64,000 nucleotides of DNA. Source: an uncultured Eubacteriales bacterium (GTDB taxonomy: Bacteria; Bacillota; Clostridia; Oscillospirales; Oscillospiraceae). The DNA lies in the NCBI GenBank assembly GCA_900544295.1, contig UQUO01000009.1, positions 1 to 64,000 on the forward strand, written 5' to 3'. Shown one piece after another: positions 17,648 to 25,877 of the stretch (position 1 is its first letter; every line of letters starts with the position of its first letter). The position numbers and the translations under genes were made by a program. The notes beneath the pieces are model-generated. The model saw only the letters and a list, made by a program, of their open reading frames with translations. It did no database searches and was not told the origin of the DNA.

Positions 17648-19478
17648 CTGGCCGCTCTTCCGCAAGACCGTGCTGCGCTTCTGGCCCATCTGGGCCATCT
17701 ATGCCGTCGCCCTTCTGGCGCAGGGGCCTTTCCGGCTGGCCGGATGGCTGCGCGGGGCTCAGGGCGCCGTAGAGGCCGCGCGCTTTGCGCAGCAGGTACC
17801 CGCCTTTGCGGCGACGGAGCTGGCCGTCTTCTTCGTACCGGCCTCCTGCGCGGCGGCGGGCATGGCGGTGTACAGCCACCTCTATTTCGCGCGCTCCGCC
17901 GCGGCCTACGGCGCGCTGCCCATAAAGCGCGGGGCCATCTTCAACTCCGTCACTCTGGCCGGGCTGCTGCCCATCCTGGCTTTGAACATCCTGGCGGGCC
18001 TGGCCTGCCTTTTGGCGGGCGCCGGCCAGTTCAGGGCCGTCCTCCCCGCAGCGGCGGGCATGGCGGCCTCGCTCTGCCTGGTGAGCCTGTGCTATTTCGG
18101 CATCGCCGCCCTCTGCGCACAGCTGACGGGCAGCATCATCGCCCTGCCTATCCTGTTTTTCTCCGTCTGCGTCGCCAGCGCGCTGCTGGATGAGCTCATC
18201 ATAGCCGCGCTCAGCGACTTTGCCTACGGCTACGCCGGGAACACCGGCGGCGTACTCTGCCTTTTCTCTCCCATCATGGGCATAAGCCGCTATCTGCGCA
18301 CGGAGGGCGTGGGCAGCGTGCTTCAGGACGGCGTATACAGGGTCGCGGGCTACCGTCTGAGCGGTTGGGGCTATCTGCTGGGCTATGCGGCGGCGGGACT
18401 CTTGCTGCTCTGGCCCGCCCAGGCGCTCTACAGGCGCCGCAGGCTGGAGTCGGCGGGCGAGGTCGTGGCCGTGAACGTGCTGCGTCCCGTGTTCCGCTAC
18501 ATCCTCGCCGCGGGCGGCGCGCTGGTGCTGGCCTGCTTCCTCTCCTGGGGCCTCAACCTGCGGCTCGACCGCATGGGCGCTCTCGGCGCGGCCGTCTTCG
18601 CGGCGCTCATGCTGCTGGGCGGCTTCATTGGCTGGTCCGCGGCGGAGATGCTCATGCGCAAGAGCTTCCGTGTCTTCAAAATGGGCCGGGCCTGGCTGGG
18701 CCTCGGCGTCCTCTGGGCGCTGCTGACCTGCCTGCTCTTTGTGGTGGAGCTCGACGCCACTGGCTTTGAAAGGCGCGTGCCAGCGGCCGACGAGGTACGC
18801 TCCGTCGGCGTGAGCACCTACACTAGCGGCGGCCAGATGGTCCTGCGCGAGCCGGAGAATGTCGAGCTCGCCCTTGAGCTGCACCAGAGGCTCGTGGACG
18901 AAAAGGAGCTCTACGAAGCCGCGCAAATGGCGGGCCTCCCCCTCCCCGACACCTGGGAGACAGTGAACTTCACCTACACGCTGGCCGACGGCAGCCGCCT
19001 GCTCCGCCGCTACAAGGCCGCCGCTGCGGTGTCCGCGGAGGACATAGAGCTGCTCGAAACCATCGCCAACCTGCCCGAGGGCCTGCTCAGCCGCAAGCTC
19101 CCGGATGTGGAGCCCAGCGTGCGGAACATCGCCTACGCCAGCATCAGCTGGGCCGTCCCGGACGGGGACGTGACAAGTGTGGAGAGCCTGGAGCTCACAG
19201 CCGAGGAGGCACTGGAGCTCTACCGCGAGTGCATCCTGCCCGACATGCGCGAGGCGAAGATAGGCCTTATCTGGTTCACGGGCGGCGAGGTCAGCGAGGC
19301 CTACGACTGCCGCATCTCCCTGGAGCTCAGCCATTTCTCTCCCACGGAGGGCGAGGTCTACGAAACCTTCTACACCTACGCCACAGTGTACTCCGAGCGG
19401 ACGAACGCCTGGCTGCTCGAACACGGCGCCGGGCTCCACACCCCCGAGGAGCTGGGGAACGAATATCTCATCAGCTGA
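17622..19478 (+). CDS. ABC transporter membrane protein with large extracellular C-terminal region
   Basis: This 618-residue protein has about ten hydrophobic segments in the first 380 residues, followed by a soluble region of about 235 residues rich in Asp/Glu (from about FERRVPAADEVRSV). The C-terminal part lacks any motif I recognise and is probably outside the cell. The ATG at 17622 is chosen because GGAGGTGAGG lies just before it; an ATG 21 bp upstream has no such site. The start overlaps the ATPase gene by 26 bp. With the GntR regulator and ATPase it makes a predicted exporter or lipid/peptide-sensing system. Confidence 0.82.
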   Translation: MKSGTLYFNWPLFRKTVLRFWPIWAIYAVALLAQGPFRLAGWLRGAQGAVEAARFAQQVPAFAATELAVFFVPASCAAAGMAVYSHLYFARSAAAYGALPIKRGAIFNSVTLAGLLPILALNILAGLACLLAGAGQFRAVLPAAAGMAASLCLVSLCYFGIAALCAQLTGSIIALPILFFSVCVASALLDELIIAALSDFAYGYAGNTGGVLCLFSPIMGISRYLRTEGVGSVLQDGVYRVAGYRLSGWGYLLGYAAAGLLLLWPAQALYRRRRLESAGEVVAVNVLRPVFRYILAAGGALVLACFLSWGLNLRLDRMGALGAAVFAALMLLGGFIGWSAAEMLMRKSFRVFKMGRAWLGLGVLWALLTCLLFVVELDATGFERRVPAADEVRSVGVSTYTSGGQMVLREPENVELALELHQRLVDEKELYEAAQMAGLPLPDTWETVNFTYTLADGSRLLRRYKAAAAVSAEDIELLETIANLPEGLLSRKLPDVEPSVRNIAYASISWAVPDGDVTSVESLELTAEEALELYRECILPDMREAKIGLIWFTGGEVSEAYDCRISLELSHFSPTEGEVYETFYTYATVYSERTNAWLLEHGAGLHTPEELGNEYLIS

Positions 19479-19493
19479 ATACCTTTATCTATT

Positions 19494-19525
19494 AAAAGGA
19501 GCGCCGCTTTCCCGGCGCTCCTTTC
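19494..19525 (+). terminator. Terminator after the GntR-ABC operon
   Basis: AGGAGCGCCG (19497-19506) pairs with CGGCGCTCCT (19513-19522) over 10 bp with a 6-nt loop and a short T run, 16 bp past the permease stop. Confidence 0.85.
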
Positions 19526-19640
19526 GCGTTCACAAATACCTTTCGGAAACTTCAAATTTTTTTCGATGTTTGTTCATAACCATGTCACAACTGGCCGTTA
19601 ATATAACGCACGTAAACAAAATTCATGGAGGCAATGAGCC

Positions 19641-21089
19641 ATGTACCCATATGATGAGAACAACAACAGCACCAACACCCCCGAGACCGGCAGCGAGCGT
19701 CCCGCGGAAGACGGCAGCTACCGCATCGTGAAACCCGACGCCGAGCGTGAGGCCTGCTATCGCGACGCAAGCTACACCCCCCAGGGCGAGGCCTCTTTCG
19801 ACGGATACTACGTCCCCGGCGGGCGCGGCCCCAAACCGCCCGAGCCGGAAAAGAAGCCCCACAAGCGCGGCATAGGCGCCGCGGGCGTCATCGCCCTCTG
19901 CCTCGTCTGCGCGCTGCTGGGCGGAGTCTCCGGCGGCCTCATCGCCAACGCCAACCGGCCCGACGAGGCCGTCGTCAGCGACGAGCCTTCCACCGAGCCT
20001 CTGACCCAGACCAGTCCCGCCGCCTCCGGCTCCACCGCCGCAGCCTCTACCAGCGAGATGAGCGCGCGCGACATCTATTATAACCTCGCCTGCGAGCAGG
20101 TGGTCGGCATCCAGTCCGACATCACCACCGCCAACATCTTCGGCATGACCGCCTCCGCCTCCGTCTCGGGCTCCGGCTTCGTCATCAGCGAGGACGGCTA
20201 CATCCTCACCAACTACCACGTCATCGAGGACGCCTACTCCGGCGGTTATGAGATCAAGGTCATGTTCTACAACGGCGACAGCTACACCGCCGAGGTCAAG
20301 GGCTTTGACCGCAACAACGACATCGCGGTCCTGAAGATAGAGGCCGAGGGCCTGAATGCCGCGGAGCTCGGCACCAGCGACAGCCTCTTTGTGGGCGACA
20401 CGGTCTACGCCGTGGGCAACCCCCTGGGCGAGCTGAACTACTCCATGACCAGCGGCATGGTCTCCGCCACCGACAGGCTCATCACCACCGAGGAAGGCAC
20501 CATGACCATGTTCCAGTTCGACGCGGCCGTGAACCAGGGCAACTCCGGCGGCCCCGTGTACAACGTCTATGGCCAGGTGGTCGGCGTCGTCACCGCCAAG
20601 TCCAGAGAGGACGGCACCGAGGGCCTTGGCTTCGCCATCCCGATAGACGACGCCGTCAGGATCGCCAACGACGTCATCTCCGGCGAGCGCAGCCTCGACG
20701 CCGAGACCGGCGACGCCTACCTCGGCATCACCCCCGCCGACGTGGACAGCATGGCCGCCCAGTACTACGGCTTCCCCGAGGGCGCCTACGTCCGCACCGT
20801 CACCGAGGGCAGCGCGGCCGAGAAGGCCGGCATCAAGGTCGGCGACATCATCACCCAGCTGGACGGCTACGACATCGGCAGCAGCGACGAGCTCAGGCAG
20901 GAGCTGCTCTTCCACAGCGCGGGAGAGACGGTGGACATCGTGGTCTGGCGCTCCGGCGAGTACCTGACCCTCTCCATCACCTTCGACCAGAAGCCCGCCG
21001 ACAGCAGCACCGACTCCGGCAGTCAGACCACCCAGCAGCCCGTGAATCCCTCCGGCGGCTGGCAGGACGGCAGCTTCTACTTTGGCTGA
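19641..21089 (+). CDS. HtrA/DegP-type S1C serine protease with PDZ domain
   Basis: A membrane-anchored quality-control protease of 482 residues. A 75-residue cytosolic region rich in polar residues precedes one transmembrane helix (about 79-101) and a Ser/Thr/Ala linker. The trypsin-like domain has the triad H193 (NYHVIED), D227 (NNDIAVLKI) and S302 (GNSGGP), and a single PDZ domain covers about 345-440. The C-terminus ends in a Ser/Thr/Gln-rich tail. The ATG is preceded by GGAGGCAATGAGCC. It stands alone between two terminators. Its codon usage is strongly biased to C-ending codons, which suggests high expression. Confidence 0.94.
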   Translation: MYPYDENNNSTNTPETGSERPAEDGSYRIVKPDAEREACYRDASYTPQGEASFDGYYVPGGRGPKPPEPEKKPHKRGIGAAGVIALCLVCALLGGVSGGLIANANRPDEAVVSDEPSTEPLTQTSPAASGSTAAASTSEMSARDIYYNLACEQVVGIQSDITTANIFGMTASASVSGSGFVISEDGYILTNYHVIEDAYSGGYEIKVMFYNGDSYTAEVKGFDRNNDIAVLKIEAEGLNAAELGTSDSLFVGDTVYAVGNPLGELNYSMTSGMVSATDRLITTEEGTMTMFQFDAAVNQGNSGGPVYNVYGQVVGVVTAKSREDGTEGLGFAIPIDDAVRIANDVISGERSLDAETGDAYLGITPADVDSMAAQYYGFPEGAYVRTVTEGSAAEKAGIKVGDIITQLDGYDIGSSDELRQELLFHSAGETVDIVVWRSGEYLTLSITFDQKPADSSTDSGSQTTQQPVNPSGGWQDGSFYFG

Positions 21090-21182
21090 GGCCCATGACC
21101 TCCCTTGCGGAGTTTAAATAAAAAGCCCACATCTGAACCATATTCAATCTTCATTTTCACTCCTCTCTCTTTTTTGACAGGG

Positions 21183-21212
21183 AGCGCCCGGCGAAAGACG
21201 CCGGGCGCTTTC
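21183..21212 (+). terminator. Terminator downstream of the HtrA-type gene
   Basis: AGCGCCCGGCG (21183-21193) and CGCCGGGCGCT (21199-21209) form an 11-bp stem with an AAAGA loop, followed by a short pyrimidine-rich TTCCTT. It lies about 95 bp past the stop. Confidence 0.7.
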
Positions 21213-21333
21213 CTTATGTCCGGATTGCGGAGGACAGCCCGCCTCCCCCTGCCCTAGCCCGCTCCGCGCCCGGCCGGCCGGGGCCTGACCCGCCGCCGGA
21301 GCACAGCCCGTGAGCAAGAGCGCGGGCAATGAG

Positions 21334-21365
21334 AAAAGCACCCGCCGTACGGCGGGTGCTTTTTT
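21334..21365. terminator. Bidirectional terminator between HtrA-type and NSS transporter genes
   Basis: AGCACCCGCC (21337-21346), loop GTAC, GGCGGGTGCT (21351-21360), with A-run before and T-run after, so it can end transcription from both sides. The intervening 21213-21333 holds no gene that I can support. Confidence 0.85.
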
Positions 21366-21388
21366 GTGTATAAGGTTTGCGCTTTTTC

Positions 21389-22867
21389 TTACAGGAAGAA
21401 GTCCATGATCTGGCCGATGAGAACGATGACCATGCCGATGGGGGTGACGAACTTGAAGCAGAAGTTGAAGAAGCCGTAGCCCCAGAACTTGTGGCCGCTG
21501 GCCTCGCACTCCGGCACGATCAGGTCTTTCGTCTTCCACTTCCAGCCTATGAGCAAGGCCATCACCAGCGCGCCTAGCGGCATCAGTATGCCCTCGGAGA
21601 TAACGTCGAAGAAGTCAAGCCAGCTGTCGATGAACATCGGGATCTCGCCCGCCATCAGCTGGTCGATGGTCATGCCGAAGAAGGTATACGGAGCGGGAAC
21701 CGCACCTGCTACACCGGTCACGCCGCCGCCTATGGCGTCGAGCGCGACGGGCAGGCCGACGATGAGAGAGAGGACGGCCGAAACGCACATGATCTTGGTG
21801 CGGTTGGAGGTCTTGCCCTTCTCGCGGTTGGCGTCGATGCGCCAGGTGACGATGGCCTCGAACAGGGAGATGGACGAGGTGACCGCCGCGATGAACACGA
21901 GGAAGTAGAAGATGAAGCCGACGAAGCTGCCGAAGCTGCCCATGCTCAGGAAGACGTTCTGCATGGTGTTGAACAGCAGGCCGGGACCCTGGCTGTACTC
22001 CATGCCGAAGGCCGCGCAGGCGGGGAGTATCGCGCAGGCAGCCATGACGGCTATCAGAGTATCGCAGGCCGGGATTATGAGCGCGTTCTTCTGCAGGTTC
22101 TCCTTCTTATCCAGGTAGGAGCCGTAGGAGATTATGGCGCCCATGCCAAGCGACAGTGAGAAGAACATCTGTCCTGCCGCTGTCTTTAGGACATTTAAGA
22201 AGCCGGAGAAGGTGGAGATGGGCTTTAAGTTCGGGGTGAGCATGAAAGCGTAGCCCTCGCCCGCGCCCGGCTGGAACGCAACGTAGATGATGACGAACAG
22301 GAGCATGAAGAACAGCGCGGGCATTGCCACCGTGCAGAACTTCTCGATGCCGCCCTGTATGCCGCCCATGACGATAACGACGTTGCAGACTATGAACAGC
22401 ACGTGGAAGAAGACCATGCCGCTGTAGTCGTGGAGTATGTATCCGAAGAAGTTGCCGCTCTGTCCGGCGAAGCCGTCCACATCGAGTATCTGCAGTATGA
22501 AGCCGAACATGTAGCGCATGACGAGTCCGCCGAGGACGTTGTAGAACGCCAGCAGACAGAACGCCGCAAGTATGCCCAGCAGGCCTATCCACTTGTACTT
22601 CTTGCCGAGCTTCGCATAAGCGCCGACGGCGCCGAGGCCGGTCTTGCGGCCGATGGACAACTCGCCGAGCATGACGACCACGCCGACGAAGATGACCAGG
22701 AGCAGGTAGATAACCAGGAACGCGAAGCCGCCGTTACTACCCATTTTGTACGGGAAGCCCCAAATGTTGCCCAGGCCGACCGCCGAGCCGACGGCCGCCA
22801 TCAGGAAACCAAAGTTGGAGCCCCATGAACCACGATCGTGTTCCATGTGCTGAGAATGTTCAGACAT
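21389..22867 (-). CDS. Neurotransmitter:sodium symporter family transporter
   Basis: This 492-residue protein is a sodium-dependent transporter of the NSS/SNF family (LeuT-like fold), which usually imports amino acids. The start NFGFLMAAVGSAVGLGNIWGFPY is the diagnostic first helix with its unwound substrate/Na+ site, and about 12 hydrophobic helices follow. The C-terminus ends shortly after the last helix. The ATG at 22867 is preceded by GGGAGGGAAAATC. A TTGTAA/TAAATT promoter lies about 97 bp upstream, leaving a leader with a strong hairpin. Substrate cannot be predicted. Confidence 0.93.
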   Translation of the reverse strand: MSEHSQHMEHDRGSWGSNFGFLMAAVGSAVGLGNIWGFPYKMGSNGGFAFLVIYLLLVIFVGVVVMLGELSIGRKTGLGAVGAYAKLGKKYKWIGLLGILAAFCLLAFYNVLGGLVMRYMFGFILQILDVDGFAGQSGNFFGYILHDYSGMVFFHVLFIVCNVVIVMGGIQGGIEKFCTVAMPALFFMLLFVIIYVAFQPGAGEGYAFMLTPNLKPISTFSGFLNVLKTAAGQMFFSLSLGMGAIISYGSYLDKKENLQKNALIIPACDTLIAVMAACAILPACAAFGMEYSQGPGLLFNTMQNVFLSMGSFGSFVGFIFYFLVFIAAVTSSISLFEAIVTWRIDANREKGKTSNRTKIMCVSAVLSLIVGLPVALDAIGGGVTGVAGAVPAPYTFFGMTIDQLMAGEIPMFIDSWLDFFDVISEGILMPLGALVMALLIGWKWKTKDLIVPECEASGHKFWGYGFFNFCFKFVTPIGMVIVLIGQIMDFFL

Positions 22868-22895
22868 TGATTTTCCCTCCCAAAGTTTTAAATTA

Positions 22896-22920
22896 GCCGG
22901 CGTGATATCCGCGCGCCGGC
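22896..22920 (-). other. Hairpin in the 5' leader of the NSS transporter gene
   Basis: On the minus strand GCCGGCG and CGCCGGC pair over 7 bp with an 11-nt loop, about 30 nt before the start codon. It could be a regulatory leader element; I recognise no known riboswitch class. Confidence 0.4.
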
Positions 22921-22963
22921 TCTCCCAATCCGCGGAGACGTATCCCTGCGCCTCCGTGTTTAT

Positions 22964-22992
22964 AATTTACACCAAAAAAGCGCCGTTTACAA
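22964..22992 (-). promoter_or_regulatory. Probable promoter of the NSS transporter gene
   Basis: On the minus strand TTGTAA (22987-22992) and TAAATT (22964-22969) are 17 bp apart. Confidence 0.55.
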
Positions 22993-23166
22993 GTCCTTAA
23001 TTCGCCTATCAAATTTCTTTATTCAATTTACTCATATTATCGCCATTATTTTCTTTTTTTCTGTCAAATTTTTGTGCATTTTGACTATGTGCCGAGTTTT
23101 TATCAATTTTTGCTGCTTTAGCCTGCAAAATCATTGAATCATGCGGCTTTAGAAAGCATTTAGCCC

Positions 23167-23194
23167 TTGATTTTGCCGGGTATTCCTGTATAAT
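23167..23194 (+). promoter_or_regulatory. Promoter of the phosphoribosyltransferase gene
   Basis: TTGATT (23167-23172), 16 bp, perfect TATAAT (23189-23194). The predicted leader is about 60 nt. Confidence 0.75.
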
Positions 23195-23262
23195 TAGTGT
23201 GTTTATAAAAAGGATATGCCGCTTCGCGGCCTGAGAACACACTTTCTTTGGGAGGAATACAA

Positions 23263-23817
23263 ATGACTTACGAGATGGACATCGCCGGCCTTAAGCGAGA
23301 GCTGCCGCTCTGCCGCGTTACGGACGAGCTGTACATAGGCGCCTTCGTCATGTTCGGGGATGTCGAGCTCACGGTCCACTGCGCGGCGGAGCTTTTGAAG
23401 CGCGCGCCGGAGTACGATTACCTCATCGCCCCCGAAGCCAAGGCCATTCCCCTGCTTTATGAGATGGCGCGCCAGTCGGGCGCGGAGAAGTATTTCCTGG
23501 CCCGCAAGGGCGCGAAGGCCTATATGACGGGCGTTTTTGAGGTCGAGGTGCGCTCCATCACGACGATGCACATACAGAAGCTGGTCATCGACACGGCGGA
23601 CGCGGAGATGATAAAGGGCAAGAAGGTCCTCATCGTGGACGACGTCATCTCCACGGGAGAGAGCCTGCACGCGATGGAGGAGCTCGTGAAGCGCGCGGGC
23701 GGCATAATTGCAGGCAAGATGGCGGTCCTCGCGGAGGGCGACGCCAAGGACAGGGACGACATCATCACCCTGGCCCCTCTGCCGCTTTTCAATGCCGACG
23801 GCAGTGTAAAGGAATAA
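23263..23817 (+). CDS. Phosphoribosyltransferase (adenine/xanthine PRT-like)
   Basis: This 184-residue type I phosphoribosyltransferase has the PRPP-binding motif VLIVDDVISTGES (about residues 124-136), and APEAKAIPL resembles the APRT-like base-handling loop. Such enzymes salvage a purine base using PRPP. The ATG at 23263 follows GGGAGGAATACAA; a TTG 15 bp earlier overlaps that binding site and is not used. The length is close to APRT and XPRT, but I cannot assign the base, so no symbol is given. It stands alone between its own promoter and a palindrome. Confidence 0.85.
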   Translation: MTYEMDIAGLKRELPLCRVTDELYIGAFVMFGDVELTVHCAAELLKRAPEYDYLIAPEAKAIPLLYEMARQSGAEKYFLARKGAKAYMTGVFEVEVRSITTMHIQKLVIDTADAEMIKGKKVLIVDDVISTGESLHAMEELVKRAGGIIAGKMAVLAEGDAKDRDDIITLAPLPLFNADGSVKE

Positions 23818-23824
23818 TAAAGAT

Positions 23825-23850
23825 GCCACCCGGCTCCGGAGCCGGGTGGC
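23825..23850. terminator. Palindrome between convergent genes, possible terminator
   Basis: A perfect 26-bp GC-rich palindrome (13-bp arms, no spacer) lies between the phosphoribosyltransferase stop (23817) and the tadA stop (23854). It lacks clear T-tracts, so termination is likely but not certain. Confidence 0.6.
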
Positions 23851-23853
23851 GAT

Positions 23854-24300
23854 TTATCTGAGGTGCCTGAAAAACTCCGAGAGCACGGCGGCACATTCCT
23901 CGCGCAGCACGCCCCCGTAAACCCTGGGCCTGTGGCCGTAGTTTTCCTCGAAGAGGTTTATGACGCTGCCGACGGAGCCGGAGCGCGCCTCGCGCGCGCC
24001 GTAGACGACGGTGGAGAGCCTGGCGTTTATTATGGCCCCGGCGCACATGGGACAGGGCTCCAGAGTGACGGCCAGGCCGCAGCCGGAGAGGTTCCAGCTG
24101 CCGCGGGCGGCGCAGGCGGCGCGTATGGCCTCAGTCTCGGCGTGGGCGCAGGCGTCGGGCAGCTCCTCGCAGCGGTTCCGGCCCCGGCCTATTATCTCGC
24201 CCGCCTCGTCAAAGACGACGCAGCCGACGGGCACCTCGCCCATTTCCGCCGCCTCGCGGGCAAGCTCGAGCGCGGCGCGCATATACTTTTCCAAGTCCAA
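23854..24300 (-). CDS. tadA: tRNA-specific adenosine deaminase TadA
   Basis: TadA deaminates A34 to inosine in tRNA-Arg(ACG). The 148-residue protein has the zinc site HAE (H53, E55) and PCPMC (C83, C86), and the start MRAALELAREAAEMGEVPVG typical of the family. Translation most likely begins at TTG 24300, which follows GGTGGTGAT; an ATG six codons later would cut the first helix. A TTGACA/TAAAAT promoter lies within the divergent mntP gene, and only 24 bp separate the two start codons. Confidence 0.93.
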   Translation of the reverse strand: MDLEKYMRAALELAREAAEMGEVPVGCVVFDEAGEIIGRGRNRCEELPDACAHAETEAIRAACAARGSWNLSGCGLAVTLEPCPMCAGAIINARLSTVVYGAREARSGSVGSVINLFEENYGHRPRVYGGVLREECAAVLSEFFRHLR

Positions 24301-24324
24301 AATATCACCACCCGGAGTGTGCTT

Positions 24325-24879
24325 ATGCTTTCTATTTTACTCATAGGCGTCGGCCTGTCAATGGACGCCTTTGCCGTTTCGGTGACGAGCGGCCTGACGG
24401 TGAAGGGCTTCGGCCCGAAGCACGCGGCCCTGCTGGGCATATATTTCGGCGTCTTTCAGTTTCTGATGCCGCTCATCGGCTGCCTGCTGGGCAGCACGGT
24501 GAGCTCCTTCGTGAGCGGCTACGCGCCATACATCAGCTTTTTCCTGCTGGCCTTTGTGGGCATAAAGATGCTGGTGGAGGCGATAAGGGGCGGGGAGGCC
24601 GCGGTATGTACGCAGCTGCGGCATACGCAGCTGCTCATGATGGCGATAGCGACGAGCCTGGACGCGCTGGCGGTGGGCGTATCCTTTGCCTTCATGCCGG
24701 AGGTGTCGCTGCTTCCGTCCTGCCTGCTCATAGGCTGCACCACCTTTGTGCTCTGCTTTGCGGGCGGCATGGTCGGCGGGAAGATACCGGGCATATCATG
24801 TAAGACCGCCGGCATCGCCGGCGGCGTGGTGCTCTGCGCCATAGGGATAAAGCTCCTCATCGAGGGGCTGGCGGGCTGA
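24325..24879 (+). CDS. mntP: Manganese efflux pump MntP-like protein
   Basis: This 184-residue membrane protein exports Mn2+ in characterised relatives. It has six hydrophobic helices and two copies of the MntP motif: SMDAFAVSVTSG near residue 12 and SLDALAVGVSFAF near residue 110, whose Asp residues line the metal path. The ATG at 24325 has GGAG eight bases upstream; the reading frame continues open far upstream but only through the antisense of tadA. No yybP-ykoY riboswitch fits in the 24-bp gap to tadA. The next gene follows after 14 bp. Confidence 0.9.
   Translation: MLSILLIGVGLSMDAFAVSVTSGLTVKGFGPKHAALLGIYFGVFQFLMPLIGCLLGSTVSSFVSGYAPYISFFLLAFVGIKMLVEAIRGGEAAVCTQLRHTQLLMMAIATSLDALAVGVSFAFMPEVSLLPSCLLIGCTTFVLCFAGGMVGGKIPGISCKTAGIAGGVVLCAIGIKLLIEGLAG
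24334..24361 (-). promoter_or_regulatory. tadA promoter lying inside mntP
   Basis: On the minus strand TTGACA (24356-24361) and TAAAAT (24334-24339) are 16 bp apart, within the first codons of the divergent mntP gene. Confidence 0.65.
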
Positions 24880-24893
24880 GTTTGGAGGTTTTC

Positions 24894-25817
24894 ATGAGTT
24901 TTCTCTATCTGCTTGAGGGCATACGCTGCCCCTTTCTCGACCGGCTCTTCAGCCTCATAACCGAGCTGGGCGGCGAGACCCTGTACATGGCGGTGGCCAT
25001 AGCCGTCTACTGGTGCGTGAGCAAGGGCCTGGGCTACTACATACTGACGACGGGCTTTGTCGGCACCATTGCGAACCAGTTTTTGAAGCTCTGCTTCCGC
25101 ATACCTCGGCCCTGGGTGCTCGACCCGGACTTCAGCATCGTGGAATCCGCCCGGGCCGGCGCGACGGGTTACTCCTTCCCCAGCGGGCACACGCAGAACG
25201 CCTTTTCCTCCTTCGGCTGTCTCGGCATGTGGACGAAAGGCGGCTGGCGGGCGCTGTGCTTTGCCATTGTCGTTCTCATCGGCTTTTCGCGGATGTATCT
25301 GGGCGTACACACGCCGCTGGACGTGGGCGTGGCCTTTGTGCTGGGGCTTGTGCTGATGCTGGCGCTGTATCCGGTGTTCCGGGACATTGAGGCGCACCCG
25401 GGGCGGATGTACGGCATCATAGGCGGAATGATAGCGCTGACGCTGGCGTATCTGTGCTACGTGGAGCTCTGGCCCTTCCCGTCGGACATAGATGCGGCGA
25501 ACCTGGCCTCCGGCACAGAGAACGGCTACAAGCTGCTGGGCGCCTCGGCGGCGCTGCTGCTGTCCTACTGGCTGGACCGGCGGTACATCCGCTTCGATAC
25601 GCGCGCGCCTCTGTGGGGCCAGGTTTTGAAGCTGGTGCTGGGCCTGGCGATAGTGGTAGGCATCCGCGTCGTGCTGAAGGCCCCGCTCTACGCTCTTCTC
25701 GGCGAAGGCGGCGTGGCGGACGCCGCGCGGTATTTCCTCGTCGTCCTCTTCGCCGCCGCCATCTGGCCCATGACCTTCCGCTTCTTCTCGAAAGCAGCCC
25801 GCGCGCAGCGCGTTTAA
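24894..25817 (+). CDS. PAP2-family membrane phosphatase
   Basis: This 307-residue membrane phosphatase has all three PAP2 motifs: KLCFRIPRP (C1), PSGHT (C2, catalytic His) and SRMYLGVHTPLD (C3, nucleophilic His). About eight hydrophobic helices are present, more than in small PAP2 enzymes, and a C-terminal half without known motif resembles the longer family members. Substrate could be undecaprenyl pyrophosphate or a phospholipid phosphate; I cannot tell which. The ATG at 24894 follows TTGGAGGTTTTC. It is in a possible operon with mntP (14 bp gap). Confidence 0.88.
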   Translation: MSFLYLLEGIRCPFLDRLFSLITELGGETLYMAVAIAVYWCVSKGLGYYILTTGFVGTIANQFLKLCFRIPRPWVLDPDFSIVESARAGATGYSFPSGHTQNAFSSFGCLGMWTKGGWRALCFAIVVLIGFSRMYLGVHTPLDVGVAFVLGLVLMLALYPVFRDIEAHPGRMYGIIGGMIALTLAYLCYVELWPFPSDIDAANLASGTENGYKLLGASAALLLSYWLDRRYIRFDTRAPLWGQVLKLVLGLAIVVGIRVVLKAPLYALLGEGGVADAARYFLVVLFAAAIWPMTFRFFSKAARAQRV

Positions 25818-25863
25818 AGTTTTTTGCCCCGCTTTTTTGTAAAAAAGCGGGGCAAAAAACTTT
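25816..25863. terminator. Long palindromic bidirectional terminator
   Basis: Two perfect 23-nt arms (25816-25838 and 25841-25863) with a 2-nt spacer, each made of a T6-GCCCCGC-T6 pattern. It lies between the convergent PAP2 and putP genes and overlaps the PAP2 stop codon. Its left arm recurs exactly at 44501-44523. Confidence 0.88.
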
Positions 25864-25877
25864 TAAGCGTTTTATCC

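Larger units (their letters stand above)
22868..23262. other. Divergent intergenic region with two promoters and an AT-rich core
   Basis: The left part is the leader of the NSS transporter mRNA (minus strand) and holds a 7-bp hairpin at 22896-22920. The middle (about 22990-23160) is AT-rich, unlike the rest of the window, and holds no gene that I can support. The right part carries the phosphoribosyltransferase promoter and a short GCCGC/GCGGC hairpin (23218-23230). I looked for purine and glycine riboswitch cores and saw neither. Confidence 0.6.

Noticed and set aside
22868..22992. Glycine riboswitch or T-box in the NSS transporter leader
   Set aside because: Neither the GCCGAAG-type core nor a T-box AGGGTGGNACCGCG-like motif is visible.
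23190..23262. Purine riboswitch before the phosphoribosyltransferase
   Set aside because: The conserved junction sequences of the purine aptamer are missing.
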